From NCBI RefSeq assembly GCF_030445035.2, contig NC_080688.1, positions 63,129,949 to 63,193,948 of the forward strand: a stretch of DNA of 64,000 bases, given 5' to 3'. The position numbers and the translations under genes were made by a program. Of this stretch, positions 23,332-33,454 are shown in pieces. The DNA is from Dasypus novemcinctus (taxonomy: Eukaryota > Chordata > Mammalia > Cingulata > Dasypodidae). Position 1 is the stretch's first letter. Every line of letters begins with the position of its first letter. A model generated the notes under the pieces. The model searched no databases and was not told the origin of the DNA. It worked only from the letters and a program-made list of their open reading frames with translations.

Positions 23332-24491
23332 GATGCTCAGGGCTCCTTCCTTGGATCTCTGCTCTTCATTATCTACATATACTGACTCCCATGGTGATCT
23401 TATCCAGTCCCATGAATTTAAATTCTTTCTTTAAACTGACAGCTCCCATAATCATTATATCTCTAGTCTAGACTCTCAGCAATTCTAGTCTTATATATCC
23501 TCTTGTCTATGCAAAATCTCCACTTAGGTTAAATTTAACATGCTCAAAACTAAAGTCCTGGATTTGCCTTACCAGTATGCTCTAACAACAGTCTTCCCTA
23601 TCTCAAAAAATGGCAACTCCATCCTTTCAGTTGCTCAAGTTAAATCTTGGTGTCACTCGATTCATTTTTAAAGTCATACCTCACAGCCAATCTGTCAAGA
23701 AATCATGTCAGACCTACCTTCAAAATACTTATAAAATCCATTTCTCACCACCTCAACTTTAGCACCCTGGTCTAAAATACCATCATATTTTTTCTGGATT
23801 ATTTTAACAGCTTTCTTTTGAGCTTTTTACTTTCACTTTTCCCGACTTTTTCTTCATCCCCGCCACCCCCCCCCCCAACCCCCCCACCACCACCACCCAA
23901 TAGCTTTCTAACGGATCTCTCGCTTCTGCCTTAACGCTCCCTGAAGTCTACTCTCAACCTACTAACTGGAACAAAACAAGTTAGATCAAGTAAGTTCTCT
24001 GCTCAAATGGCCTGCAATGGCTCCCCATTTCACTCAAAATAAGACCTCTTCTTATACTCCTCCCCCGCCTCACTCAGTTTGCTCCAGGACACACCTTGCC
24101 ATTTGCAACTTTGTTTAAGTCCTTTGTTCCCACAGTTCCCTCTGCCTGGAATGCACTTCCTCATATTTCTGCATCTTTCCCTTCCTAATCTCCTTCAAGT
24201 CTTTGCTCAAATCTCACCTTCTCATGGAGGCTTTCCTCTATGTGTGTGTGTATAGGTAGCTCAGATAGATAGATATTGCATTCTAACATTCTATATAATT
24301 CATTTATTACCAGAATAGCTTTTTTAAAAGAATGTATTTTTATTTAGTTAATCCTTAAAATCTGATGTGCAGTTTTGAAAAATGAACATAATTTAATTAT
24401 ATTTTACCCCTCTAGATGGTGTAAATTTTTCAAAGAACAGTAGTAGCAAATGGAAACGTTCAAGGAATTAGTAAGCAACAGAAAAAGCAGA

Positions 24492-24692
24492 TTTTTTTTT
24501 TTAAGGAAGTACCAGTGATTGAACCCAGGACCTCATATGTGGGAAGCAGGTGTTCAACCACTGAGCTACACCCGTTCCCCAATGAGAGTTGCTGTCTTCA
24601 TTTGCTTGTTTTTGAGAGGTACCAGGGATCGAACCCAGGACATTGATTATGGGAAGCTAGTGCTCAATAACTTGAGCTACATGCACTCCCCG
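24492..24692 (-). mobile_element. Two short DAS monomers in tandem
   Basis: Head-only SINEs in reverse at about 24,492-24,580 ('GATTGAACCCAGGACCTC … CTGAGCTACACCCGTTCCCC') and about 24,597-24,692 ('GATCGAACCCAGGAC … TTGAGCTACATGCACTCCCC'). Confidence 0.75.
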
Positions 24693-25614
24693 TGAGTCTA
24701 GAATACCAGAAAATTTTATTATCTTTTTTATTTCCCCAAAGCAGTTTATTTGCTTAAACACAAAAGGCATTTTAAAGCATTTCTGCTTTTTGCTGTTCTG
24801 TGAAAAGAAATATTATTAGAAACACAGGATCAATTTGTTTTCTCACACTGTATCTATATGTACGTGCATGTACTCCCTATTTTCAAAACGGATCTCATAT
24901 ATATTACAATAAAAATACAAGCAGAATAGGATCTGAAACTATTATCTACAATAAGAGATAAAAACAGAGTGAAGAGGGTAAAGGGAAGGTGAAAATTATT
25001 TCCATAAACCTTGGAAAAAATTCTGTTTCAAGAATTGACCACATAATCCAGACTCTCTCATATCAAACATTAGAAATGACAGAAAAGATCATATATCTGT
25101 GTATATGTGTTCTCAAACCCCTGCCTCAGGGCACCTGTGAGGGCTGTGAGTTGTCAGGAGAGGTAGAGTGTTCTAGATGAGGAGGGAAAAAACAGGGAAA
25201 TGTCAGTTTTCTGGTGAGCTTCCTACAGAGATCTCAGAGAAAAAAACCTGTGCCTCTAAGACTTGTGTAATTTGTCGAGTTTTAATAAATATTTTTTAAG
25301 GAAGTACCAATGATTGAACCCTAAATAAATATTCCTTTTAAAAAACAACCTTGTATTCTTTTTCTTTAAGGAGGCAATCAAATTATAAAAGCTTCAGGAC
25401 GCACAAAACCTGGATGACCCTGTATCAGAGGGAGAAGAGGAAAGTTCATAACTGTGGCACAAGAAGAGGCAGTTATAAAAAACAACAGATTAGAGAACTG
25501 AATAGCTTATTGTCTGTCACTACCACTTAACCATGTTAAAAAATTTATCCAATATCAATTTTATCTTTATTGGCTTAGTAGCTGTTATTGCTTTATATAT
25601 ATTCACAAATCCTT
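24693..25614. other. Mostly unassigned; small SINE remnant
   Basis: The only element seen is a stub of about 30 bp of a reversed DAS head near 25,293-25,322 ('AAGGAAGTACCAATGATTGA'), bracketed by repeated AATAAATATT. Confidence 0.45.
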
Positions 25615-26085
25615 TCCTATTTCTCCTTTCCAGAGTTGGAATTTAATTCCCCTCCCCTTGAATATTGGCTGGACTCAGTGTCTCACTTCTAATGAACAGA
25701 ATATGCTCTCTTCATAGAAGCTTTGGCCATAGTAGATATTGTGGCTTCTGCCTTGCTTCCTCTTGGATCATCTGATCTGGGGAAAGCCAGCTTCCATATC
25801 ATAAGGACACTCTAGTAGCCTATGGAGTGGACCATAAAGCAAAGAACTGAAGCTTCCTGCCAACAACTACGTGAGTGAGCCATTTTAGAAAAGGATCTTC
25901 TAGCCTTAGTCAAGTCTCCAAATGAACACAGTACTGGCCAATGTCTTGACTGCAGCTTCATGAGAGACACTAAACCAAAACCATGAAGCTATGTAGCACA
26001 GAAATTCCATGCAGTAATAAATGTTTGCCCTTTTAAGCTTCTAAGTATTGGTGTAATTTATTATACAGCAATGAATAACTAATAT
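25615..26085 (+). repeat. MaLR-like LTR (MLT1-type)
   Basis: It ends 'GTAATTTATTATACAGCAATGAATAACTAATAT', the typical MaLR-type 3' end, and contains 'CCTGCCAACAACTACGTGAGTG'. Related to 42,293-42,676. It is old and diverged. Confidence 0.6.
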
Positions 26086-26725
26086 ATTAGCTGTGTATGT
26101 TTTGCTTTTTTAGTGGTTGATCTAGGGTTTATAATATGTATGTTACTAATCACAGCCTACTTTCAATTACTATTACACCATTCCAATTATAATGTAATTG
26201 CACATCCCCTCTTCATCCTTGTGAGATTGTTGTCATATATTTCTCTATGTGTTATTAACTCTACAATAAATAATTATTATTTCTGCTGTAAATAGTACAT
26301 TTTAAAATTACAAGATGAGAAAAAACCTTTTATATTTATGCAAATGCAAGTATTTACCATTTCTGGTGCTCTGCACTCCTCTGTGGAGAAACAAATTTCT
26401 ATCTGGAATCACTGTCCTTTGGCCTGAGGAACTTCCTTTATCATTTCTGACAGTGAATGTTGGCAACACATTCTCTGTTGTATTTATGTGAAAATGTTTT
26501 TACTTCCCTTGTTAAAAAATACTCTGTTAATTCACATACAATCAAATTTACCCTTTCAAAGTCCCCTTAAAATATTTTTTACTTTATATTTTAAAATAAT
26601 TTCAAACTTATAGGATTGTTACAACAATGATACAAACCCCATACAGAATTCCAACATTGCTCCAAACTCCCAGATACCCAAGATCCACCAATTTCATCCT
26701 TTTTTTTTTTTTACCACCATTGCAA

Positions 26726-26789
<64 letters not shown>

Positions 26790-26792
26790 ATC
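26726..26792 (+). repeat. (ATCT)n microsatellite
   Basis: About 16 near-perfect tetranucleotide units, preceded by a T-run, directly abutting the LTR insertion at 26,793. Confidence 0.95.
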
Positions 26793-27495
26793 TGCCCTGG
26801 CTTGTTTTCTGTGGACTCCAGAAAATTATGTTCTTAAGCTAACCCATATCTGTGCCTGTAGATACAGTGTAGATGGGACCTTTTGATTAGATTCAGTTAA
26901 GGGACCTTTAATTAGATCACTTTAGGGTATTTGATTGGATTACATCAATGAGGTGTGCCCCAGGTTGAGTCTCCTCCCTTCTGTTGGGGGCTTACATAAG
27001 CAGAGAACTGAAAGCAGAAACACACACACACAGAAAGAGAGCTGCCATTTTGACCCTGCCATGTGAAAGAGGACTCCAGGATCAGCCACAGCTAAGAGAG
27101 GGCTGGAGATGGGAATCAGTGGAAAATCTGAAAGAGACAGGCTTGGGAAAAGAAGAGCCACATGCCTGTTCGTCTACAGCTGTAGAAAGACAGAGACACC
27201 CTGAAAGGTGCGTCAAGGTGATGAGGCCCAGGGAGAGATACCTGATTGCCCATAGCTGAACTCCAGAGAAAGTAGAGAGAGAGACTGGCCGACCTGCCAC
27301 CTTGCCTTACCAAGTGGCAGGACTCCAGGATCTGCTAGCAGCTGACCTTTGATGAGAAAGCATTCTCTGATGATGCCTTCATTTGTACATTTTTGCAGCT
27401 TTGGAACTGTAAACTTTTACTTCAATTAAATACCCTGTATAAAATAAACACATTTCTGGTATTTTTCCTCTGGCAGCCTTTGGCAAACTAAAACA
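26793..27495 (+). repeat. Solo LTR, xenarthran-like family
   Basis: TG…CA LTR of 703 bp flanked by the perfect 5-bp duplication TCATC (26788-26792, 27496-27500). It ends 'TTTGGCAAACTAAAACA', and a polyadenylation region is seen at 'TATAAAATAAACACATTTC'. Confidence 0.88.
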
Positions 27496-28013
27496 TCATC
27501 TATTGATCTCATCTATCTATTTTCTGAACATCTGAGAGTAGATCGCACACATCATACTCTTTAAACACAAGGACATTCACTTATATAATCACCTTAAGTG
27601 AAGTTACCAAGTTCAAGAAATTTAATGTTGATACAAAGCTTACATTCTATATCCCAATTTTTTTTCTTAATGTCCCAGTAATGTCTTTTTGGGCCTTTTC
27701 TCCGTCATTAGATCCCATGCGAAGTTATGTATTGTAGGTAATAGCTATTATCTCTTTAGTTTCTCTTTCTTATTTTAATTGTGGAAACATATATATAACA
27801 TAAATGTTCCCATCCCAGCTCCTCCCAAGCATACCATTCAGTGGGATCAATAATATTCACAGTGTTGCAGTACCCTCACCACCATCTATTTAACTTTCCC
27901 TTCAGTCCAAACAGAAACCTTGCGTTCATTTTGCATCATCTCCCTATTGCCCCTGCCTCACCACCCTCGGTAACCTGTACTCTACTTTCTGTATCTGTGA
28001 GTGTATTAGTCAG

Positions 28014-28439
28014 GGTTCTCTAGGGACACAGAATCAACAGGAGATATCTGTCAATAATAAGAGCTTTTATAAGAATCTCTCATGTAACCATGGGGATGTG
28101 CAAGTCCAGGTTCCACAGGCAGCCTGCAAACCAGGGGCTCTGATGAAAGTCCAATGAAGGTCCTTGATGAGTTTCCAGGAGACGTTGGACAAGCTGGAAA
28201 ATTCTCTCTGAATGCTGAAATCACTTCCCTCTTTTAAGGCATTCAACTTATTGGACAAATCACTCATTGCTGACAGCAATCTCCCTGATTGATGTAAATG
28301 TAATCAGTTATCCATGCAGTAAAGTCACTGGTTATTAAAGTTCATAAATGTCCTTGTATTACAATTAGTCCAGGGCTTGCTTGACCAAACAACGGGCACA
28401 ATTACCTGGCCGAGTTGCCATATTAGCCTAACCATCACA
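28014..28439 (-). repeat. ERV-L (MLT2-like) solo LTR
   Basis: Reverse-oriented copy of the LTR at 12,218 and 52,413 (reads TGTATTAGTCAGGGTTCTCT … CCTAACCATCACA on the + strand), with flanking GTGAG and ATGAG (4 of 5). Confidence 0.85.
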
Positions 28440-28623
28440 ATGAGTTTGCATATTCTCTGATACTTTCTTTGTCAATACCATGGAGCTTAAATTTAACATC
28501 CCAAATCTATAACAATCTCGTTTGCTTTGATACTACCTTAACTTCAAGAGCATACAAAAACTATGTTTCTATATCTCTCCCTCCCCCCAACTTTATGTAG
28601 TTCTTTTTAAAAATTACATATTT

Positions 28624-29623
28624 TTAAAATATATTTTTTATTTTTTAAAAAAGATACTTAGATTAAATAAAATGTTACATAAAAAAATGTAAGGGATTCC
28701 CATATGTCCTACTACCCACATCTCCCACTTTTCCCCATATTAACAACTTCTTTCATTAGTGTGGTACATTCATTGCAATTGATGGACACATTTTGGAGAA
28801 TTGCCACTAAGCATAGATTATAGTTTACATTATAGTTTACACTCTCTCCCATTGAATTCTGTAGGTTATGGCAAGATATATAATGGCCTGTATCTGTCAC
28901 TGCAATGTCATTCAGGACAATTCCATGTCCCGAAAATATGACCCATATTACACCTCTTTTTCCCTCTCCCTGCTTTCAGCACCTTCAGTGGCCAATGTCT
29001 TCACATCAAAGATATAATTTCTCCAATCACAATGTCTACAGTAAAAGAATGAGAGAGGAACTCATCTCACACCTTATACAAAAATCAACTCAAGATGGAT
29101 CAAAGATCTAAATATAAGAGCCAAGACCATAAAGACCTTGGAAGATAATGCTGGGAAGCATCTACAGGACCTTATAATAGGAAATGGTTTCATGAACTTC
29201 ATACCCAAAGCATGAGCAGCAAAAGAAAAAATAGATAAATGGGACCTCCTCAAAATTAAAAACTTTTGCACCTCAAAAGAGTTTGTCAAGAAAGTGAAAA
29301 GACAGCCTACTCAGTGGGAGAAAATATTTGGTAATCATATATCTGATAGGTGGTAATATCCAGCATATATAAAGAAATCCTGTATCTCAAAAATAAAACA
29401 ATGCCTTTTTAAAAAATGGGCAAGTGATTTGAACAGACACTTCACCAAAGAAGAAATACAAATGGTTAAAAGCACATGAAAAGATGCTCAATATCACTAA
29501 CTATTAGGGAAAAGCAAATCAAAACTACAATGAGATATCATCTTACACTCAGTAGATTAGCAGCCATTAAAAAAACAGGACTACAAGTGTTAGAGAGGGT
29601 ATGGAGGAATGGAACCCTCTTTC
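28624..29623 (-). mobile_element. 5'-inverted L1 (twin-priming product)
   Basis: A 1-kb insertion flanked by a perfect 15-bp duplication, AAAAATTACATATTT (28609-28623, 29624-29638). The left part (28,624 to about 29,040) is L1 tail and 3' UTR on the minus strand. The right part (about 29,041-29,623) is ORF2 C-terminal sequence on the plus strand ('[14 protein letters not shown]', '[17 protein letters not shown]'). The switch of orientation inside one pair of duplications is the classic 5' inversion. Confidence 0.92.
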
Positions 29624-30299
29624 AAAAATTACATATTTATAAAATCTTTGATTTAGCATTACATTTTGTGCATTTGCCTTTTAGATTCTGAAGGAAGCAA
29701 AAAGTGGAGTTACAAATAAAAAATACAATAATATTTGGTATTTCCATTTATCCATGTCATTATCATTACTGGAAATCTTTATTTCTTCATGTGGTTCCAG
29801 TCAATTGTCTACTATCCTTTCAACCTGCTGAACTCCTTTTAGCTTATCTTGTAGGGTCAGACTAGTGGCGACAGTCCCTCAGCTTTTGTTTATATGGAAA
29901 TGTCTTAATTCTTTCCTCATTTTTGAAAAAATTTTGCAGAAACAGAATCTTCAGTTAGCAAATTTTTCTGCTTTCAGCACTTTAAATACGCCTTCCCTCT
30001 GCCTTCTTACTTCCATGGATTGATACGTTTTAATGAGAGTAGATCTAATGGAAGAGGAAAAGTATGAGGCAGTTTGCATCCCAGAAGGTTCCTGACAGCC
30101 CATGTCCACAGCGGATTCTTCCGTTCTTAGTGGACTGTGGGTCGACCGACAATCTCAAAGGAAAGCATGTGGGAGTTTCCAAATTTTAAGATGGGATCTT
30201 AAAGTATAGTTTTAGGATCATAAATCAAAAGGCTCATCAACTGTCAAAATAAAGTACGAATTCTATAGTACATAACTTCAGGTCACCTCACACTTGAGA

Positions 30300-30607
30300 G
30301 ACTGAGCATTACAAAAGCCGGAACAATTCCAAAACCCGCCCAAACCCTGACAAATCATCCTCTCGGTCTCTGATTGGCCAGTGCCCCGCAAACGCAGGAT
30401 TAAAGCAGGCTCTGTTTAACATTGATTGGCATGCTAAAGAATCTATCTGTGGCCGGTGATTGGCTGAGCCGTCTAGGTTCTGGCCTATCCTGAAAGGGGC
30501 GGGCTGGTTAAGCATCGGGTTTCCCGGAGCCGGATTCCTTGCGTCTACTGGTCAGCCTAGTAACTGGCTCCTTTTCTCCCTTGTCTTGGCTTCTATCACC
30601 GCGTCTG
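30300..30607 (+). promoter_or_regulatory. KATNAL2: CpG-rich TATA-less promoter and 5' UTR of KATNAL2
   Basis: Upstream of the exon are three inverted CCAAT boxes (ATTGG at 30373-30377, 30425-30429 and 30459-30463) and a GC box (GGGGCGGGC, 30496-30504), the usual NF-Y/Sp1 arrangement of housekeeping or broadly used promoters. No TATA box is seen. CpG density rises sharply here and stays high to about 30,840, in contrast to the CpG-poor DNA on both sides. The transcription start is not determinable from sequence; it should lie between about 30,500 and 30,600. Confidence 0.75.
30551..30564 (+). promoter_or_regulatory. X-box-like (RFX) motif in 5' UTR
   Basis: GTCAGCCTAGTAAC fits the RFX consensus GTNRCC-N(0-3)-RGYAAC with one mismatch in the first half and a perfect second half. 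It sits 43 bp before the start codon. RFX factors drive many cilium and flagellum genes, and katanin-like proteins act on axonemal microtubules, so the motif is plausible but untested. Confidence 0.4.
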
Positions 30608-30658
30608 ATGGAGCTTTCTTACCAGGCCCTTAAATTTACGCATCAGGCTCGGGAAGCG
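30608..30658 (+). CDS. KATNAL2: KATNAL2 first coding exon (partial gene)
   Basis: ATG at 30608 opens a 17-codon exon (MELSYQALKFTHQAREA) that ends in phase 0 at a strong donor, GCG|GTAAGG. I recognise this N-terminus as that of KATNAL2, a AAA-ATPase related to the katanin p60 microtubule-severing subunit, linked in mouse work to spermatid flagellum and head shaping. The following exons encode a LisH-type helix region, a linker and the ATPase domain. None of these is seen here, so the gene continues beyond the window or in small exons I missed. The start codon context has G at +4 but C at -3. The frame has no other ATG upstream within the 5' UTR. Identification rests on recall of the family N-terminus, 17 residues only. 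Confidence 0.75.
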
Positions 30659-31411
30659 GTAAGGAAAGCGTATACGAAAAAGAACACTACGACGACCTTG
30701 TCTCCCTCTCCTTTGTTGCTGCAGGTTGACTCGCGAGTTTCCGGTTGCTGTCGCAACAGAGTCCGCCACCCGAGTGGCGCAAGCGCAGTGACGACCCCTA
30801 GGCCCCACCGGCGAAATCCGGAGGGCTGGGCTTGAGACCCGAGACTGAGAAAGGATGTTATCTGTTACTGTGGTGGCTTTGAGGGCGACAGTGGGCCTGG
30901 TGAAAGGGACGGCAGGGTCACTTTGTGACTGAGGAAATGGGATCGTGATGGGGCAGTATTATTAGGCTAAATCCTAACAGCTGAGTGCATTTGGGGAACG
31001 GTCAAAATGCGATTGTTGCAAGGCAAGAAAAGATTTACCTGGGAGTTAGAATACTGGGTTCTGGTCCTGACTCCCCACTACCAAGGCCGAGAGACTTTAG
31101 GCATTTTACTTATCCTTTCGGGTTTCAGCCCCACCCCCCTCATTTGAAAATAAGGGAATTGGACTGACTGTACTGCTTTTCACACGAAGATTACATGAAC
31201 GTACAGTGATTTCTTTTTGTCTGTATTATCTGCTAACTGGCCAGCAATACTTTCCACAACAATGAACACGCATTGAAGATATAGTATATGTTGAGCATTG
31301 GGGAAATAAAAACAATGCTTTAGGACAGGGGTTCTTAACCTTTCTTGTTCCACCCCTTTGCCGTCAGGTGAAAACCACGGACCCCTTACTAAGTCCACAC
31401 TATACTGTGTA
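30659..31411 (+). other. Start of KATNAL2 intron 1
   Basis: After the donor the first 180 bp remain CpG-rich, with an NRF1-like GGCGCAAGCGCA (30776-30787) and a palindromic X-box-like GTTGCTGTCGCAAC (30744-30757). From about 30,840 the sequence becomes ordinary. An old MER-type repeat begins near 31,325 ('AGGGGTTCTTAACCTTTC') and appears to resume near 33,225, after the L1. Confidence 0.55.
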
Positions 31412-33224
31412 TTTTTTAAAATTTCTTTTTTATTAAAGTTAATAGATCACAAGGGATGTTACATTAAAAACATAAAAAAAAAACAAAAACAAGAAACATA
31501 AGAGGTTCCCATATAACCCACTCCCCACTCCCCACTCTACCACATCATTTTTGTAAATTGTACTTTTTTGAAGATATATACATCACACACAAAAAATGTT
31601 ACACTAAAAAAATGTAAGAGGTTCCTGTATACCCTCCACCCCCCACCGCACTCCTCCCACACCAACAACCTCCCTCATCATTGCGGCACACTCATCGCAC
31701 TTGGTGAACATATTTTGGGGCACTGCTGCTCTACACAGATAATAGTTTACCCTGTAGTTCACACTCTCCCCAGTACATTTGACCCTGCAATATCATTAAG
31801 GCAACTCAAAATCCTAAAAATGCCCCCACATCACATCTCTTCTACCCTCTCCCTGCCTTCAGCAACTACTGTGGCCACTTTCTCCACCTCGATGCTAAAG
31901 TTTCTTCTATTACTCGTCACAATAGTTTTATAGTAGAATATCAGTAAGTCCACTCTAGTCCATATTTTATTCCTCCATTCTGTGGACTCTGGGATGGTGA
32001 TGTCCCCTTCGCTTCTAGATCAAGAGGGGGTTTAGATTCCACATGGATAATGGATGCAATTCCTCTGCTTACAGTTGTAGGCACTCTAGATTCCCTGGTG
32101 TGGTGGTTGACCATCTTCACCTCCCTGCTAGCTGACCTGGGTAAGAACAACGAACCAGAGAGTAGGAGTCGCCACTCTGCTGATGCTCAGGGCCCAGCTG
32201 GCACATGGGCAGTCCAGAGATTCAAGTCTCCAAAGTATGGACCATCCCTAGTGTCAACCACAGGTTCAGTAAAAGTGACAGAATAGGCATGTGTAGAAAA
32301 GTCATCTGAGTCCAGCTCTGTCACACATAGGAGCACAAATTCCAAAGTAGGGTCCCCTGACATGGCACAGAATTCCAAATCCATCTGCCATGACTATACA
32401 CCCTGTGGATCTCTGTATCCTTCAGGAGAACCAGTACCTAGGGTTGTATCTACTTTGGCTTTTTCTGGGGTCTGCTGAGGTGTGTGTATGCATGACCCCT
32501 CTGATGACCTTCCGACTCTTTTTGGAAGACTCTTAGCCATATCAACTCATTTGTTTTTGCCATTTCCCCCTTTTATTCAAGGTCAAAGAGCAGTGTTTAA
32601 CACTTGATCCAATACGTAGGCTGAGATATTCTGCTGGTCTGAGCTGACTCTTTTATTCAAGGTCTCTTTCTAGTTGCTTCTCCAGTTAGTGATTGGTAGT
32701 AATCCCTCAGCTCTAGGGAGGCTCATCCCCAGGAGTCATGTCCCACATTGGAGGGAAGGTAATGCATTTACATACTGAATTTGGCTTAGAGAGTGGCCAC
32801 ATTTGAACAACATGGAGGCTCTCAAGAGGTAACTCTTAGGCAACTTACAGCTCTAGTCCTAGTTCATATTTCAGTCACACAGGCTCCTAAGCATAGTCAT
32901 CAGTATGAAGGGCTCATTGATGGACCATCCTTCCTTGTTGATCTTTGCCATTGTTCTTGGAGGATTATTGATGTTCTATTGGGAATTGTTATAGAGCTCC
33001 CCTGGGTGTGAACTCAGCACTCCCTCAGTTGATGTTTGTAACTGTAACTACTATAAAAACACCCCACATATATCCTAACATATTTATGTTTCCTGTATGC
33101 ATGCCCTGGAGAACTCCCCCTCGCCATGTGCTCCGCATCAATAACACTCCACACCAGAGTTCCTCCCCTGCCATAGTTTAACCTCTCTGTGATCCAAAAC
33201 TTCTTCAACAATGAATCCTAATAT
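31412..33224 (-). mobile_element. L1 3' UTR, 5'-truncated
   Basis: Long antisense L1 3' UTR of the same subfamily as 22,444 and 38,588 ('GCCACTTTCTCCACCTCGAT', 'AGTAAGTCCACTCTAGTCCA'), extending further 5' ('GAGAGTGGCCACATTTGAAC'). No ORF2 is included. Confidence 0.82.
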
Positions 33225-33454
33225 ATTGCCAAAGTCAATTAATAGGAAATTGAAATACAGGGATGGGTTTAAAGTTTAGAAATAGAACGCATAGTAATTT
33301 AGAAATACTAAAAGTACAAATAAATTGGTGTATTAATAAAATGAAAAATATAAAGCTTTGTTTCTAGCGTTTTGCCTTTCTTCACTGTAATAGGTGTTGC
33401 CCTGTATGTACAGTGGCAAGGCACTTCCATTTCTTCCTCAGTGTCTACATTCTT
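33225..33454. other. Probable right part of an old MER repeat, then unassigned
   Basis: 'GGAAATTGAAATACAGGGATG' looks like a continuation of the MER-type fragment cut by the L1 at 31,412. Nothing else is recognised. Confidence 0.35.

Larger units (their letters stand above)
21205..24260 (+). mobile_element. L2 (LINE2), interrupted by an LTR pair
   Basis: L2 blocks at 21,205-21,387 ('CTTGATACAGTTCACTACTG') and 23,337-24,260 ('CTGCAATGGCTCCCCATTTC', 'CTGCCTGGAATGCACTTCCT', 'TCAAGTCTTTGCTCAAATCT') are collinear when the LTR insertion between them is removed. A C-rich run lies at 23,862-23,897. Confidence 0.82.
26086..30020 (-). mobile_element. Ancient L1-type LINE in reverse, with nested insertions
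   Basis: Blocks at 26,086-26,725, 27,501-28,013, 28,440-28,623 and 29,639-30,020 look like one old L1M-type non-coding region in antisense ('ATTTACCATTTCTGGTGCTC', 'CTGAGGAACTTCCTTTATCA'). The gaps between them are a microsatellite plus LTR, a solo ERV-L LTR and a twin-primed L1. Exact subfamily uncertain. Confidence 0.55.

Noticed and set aside
30539..30835. 98-codon frame through KATNAL2 exon 1
   Set aside because: It reads through the splice donor into the intron and has no ATG before 30608; only the 17-codon exon is supported.
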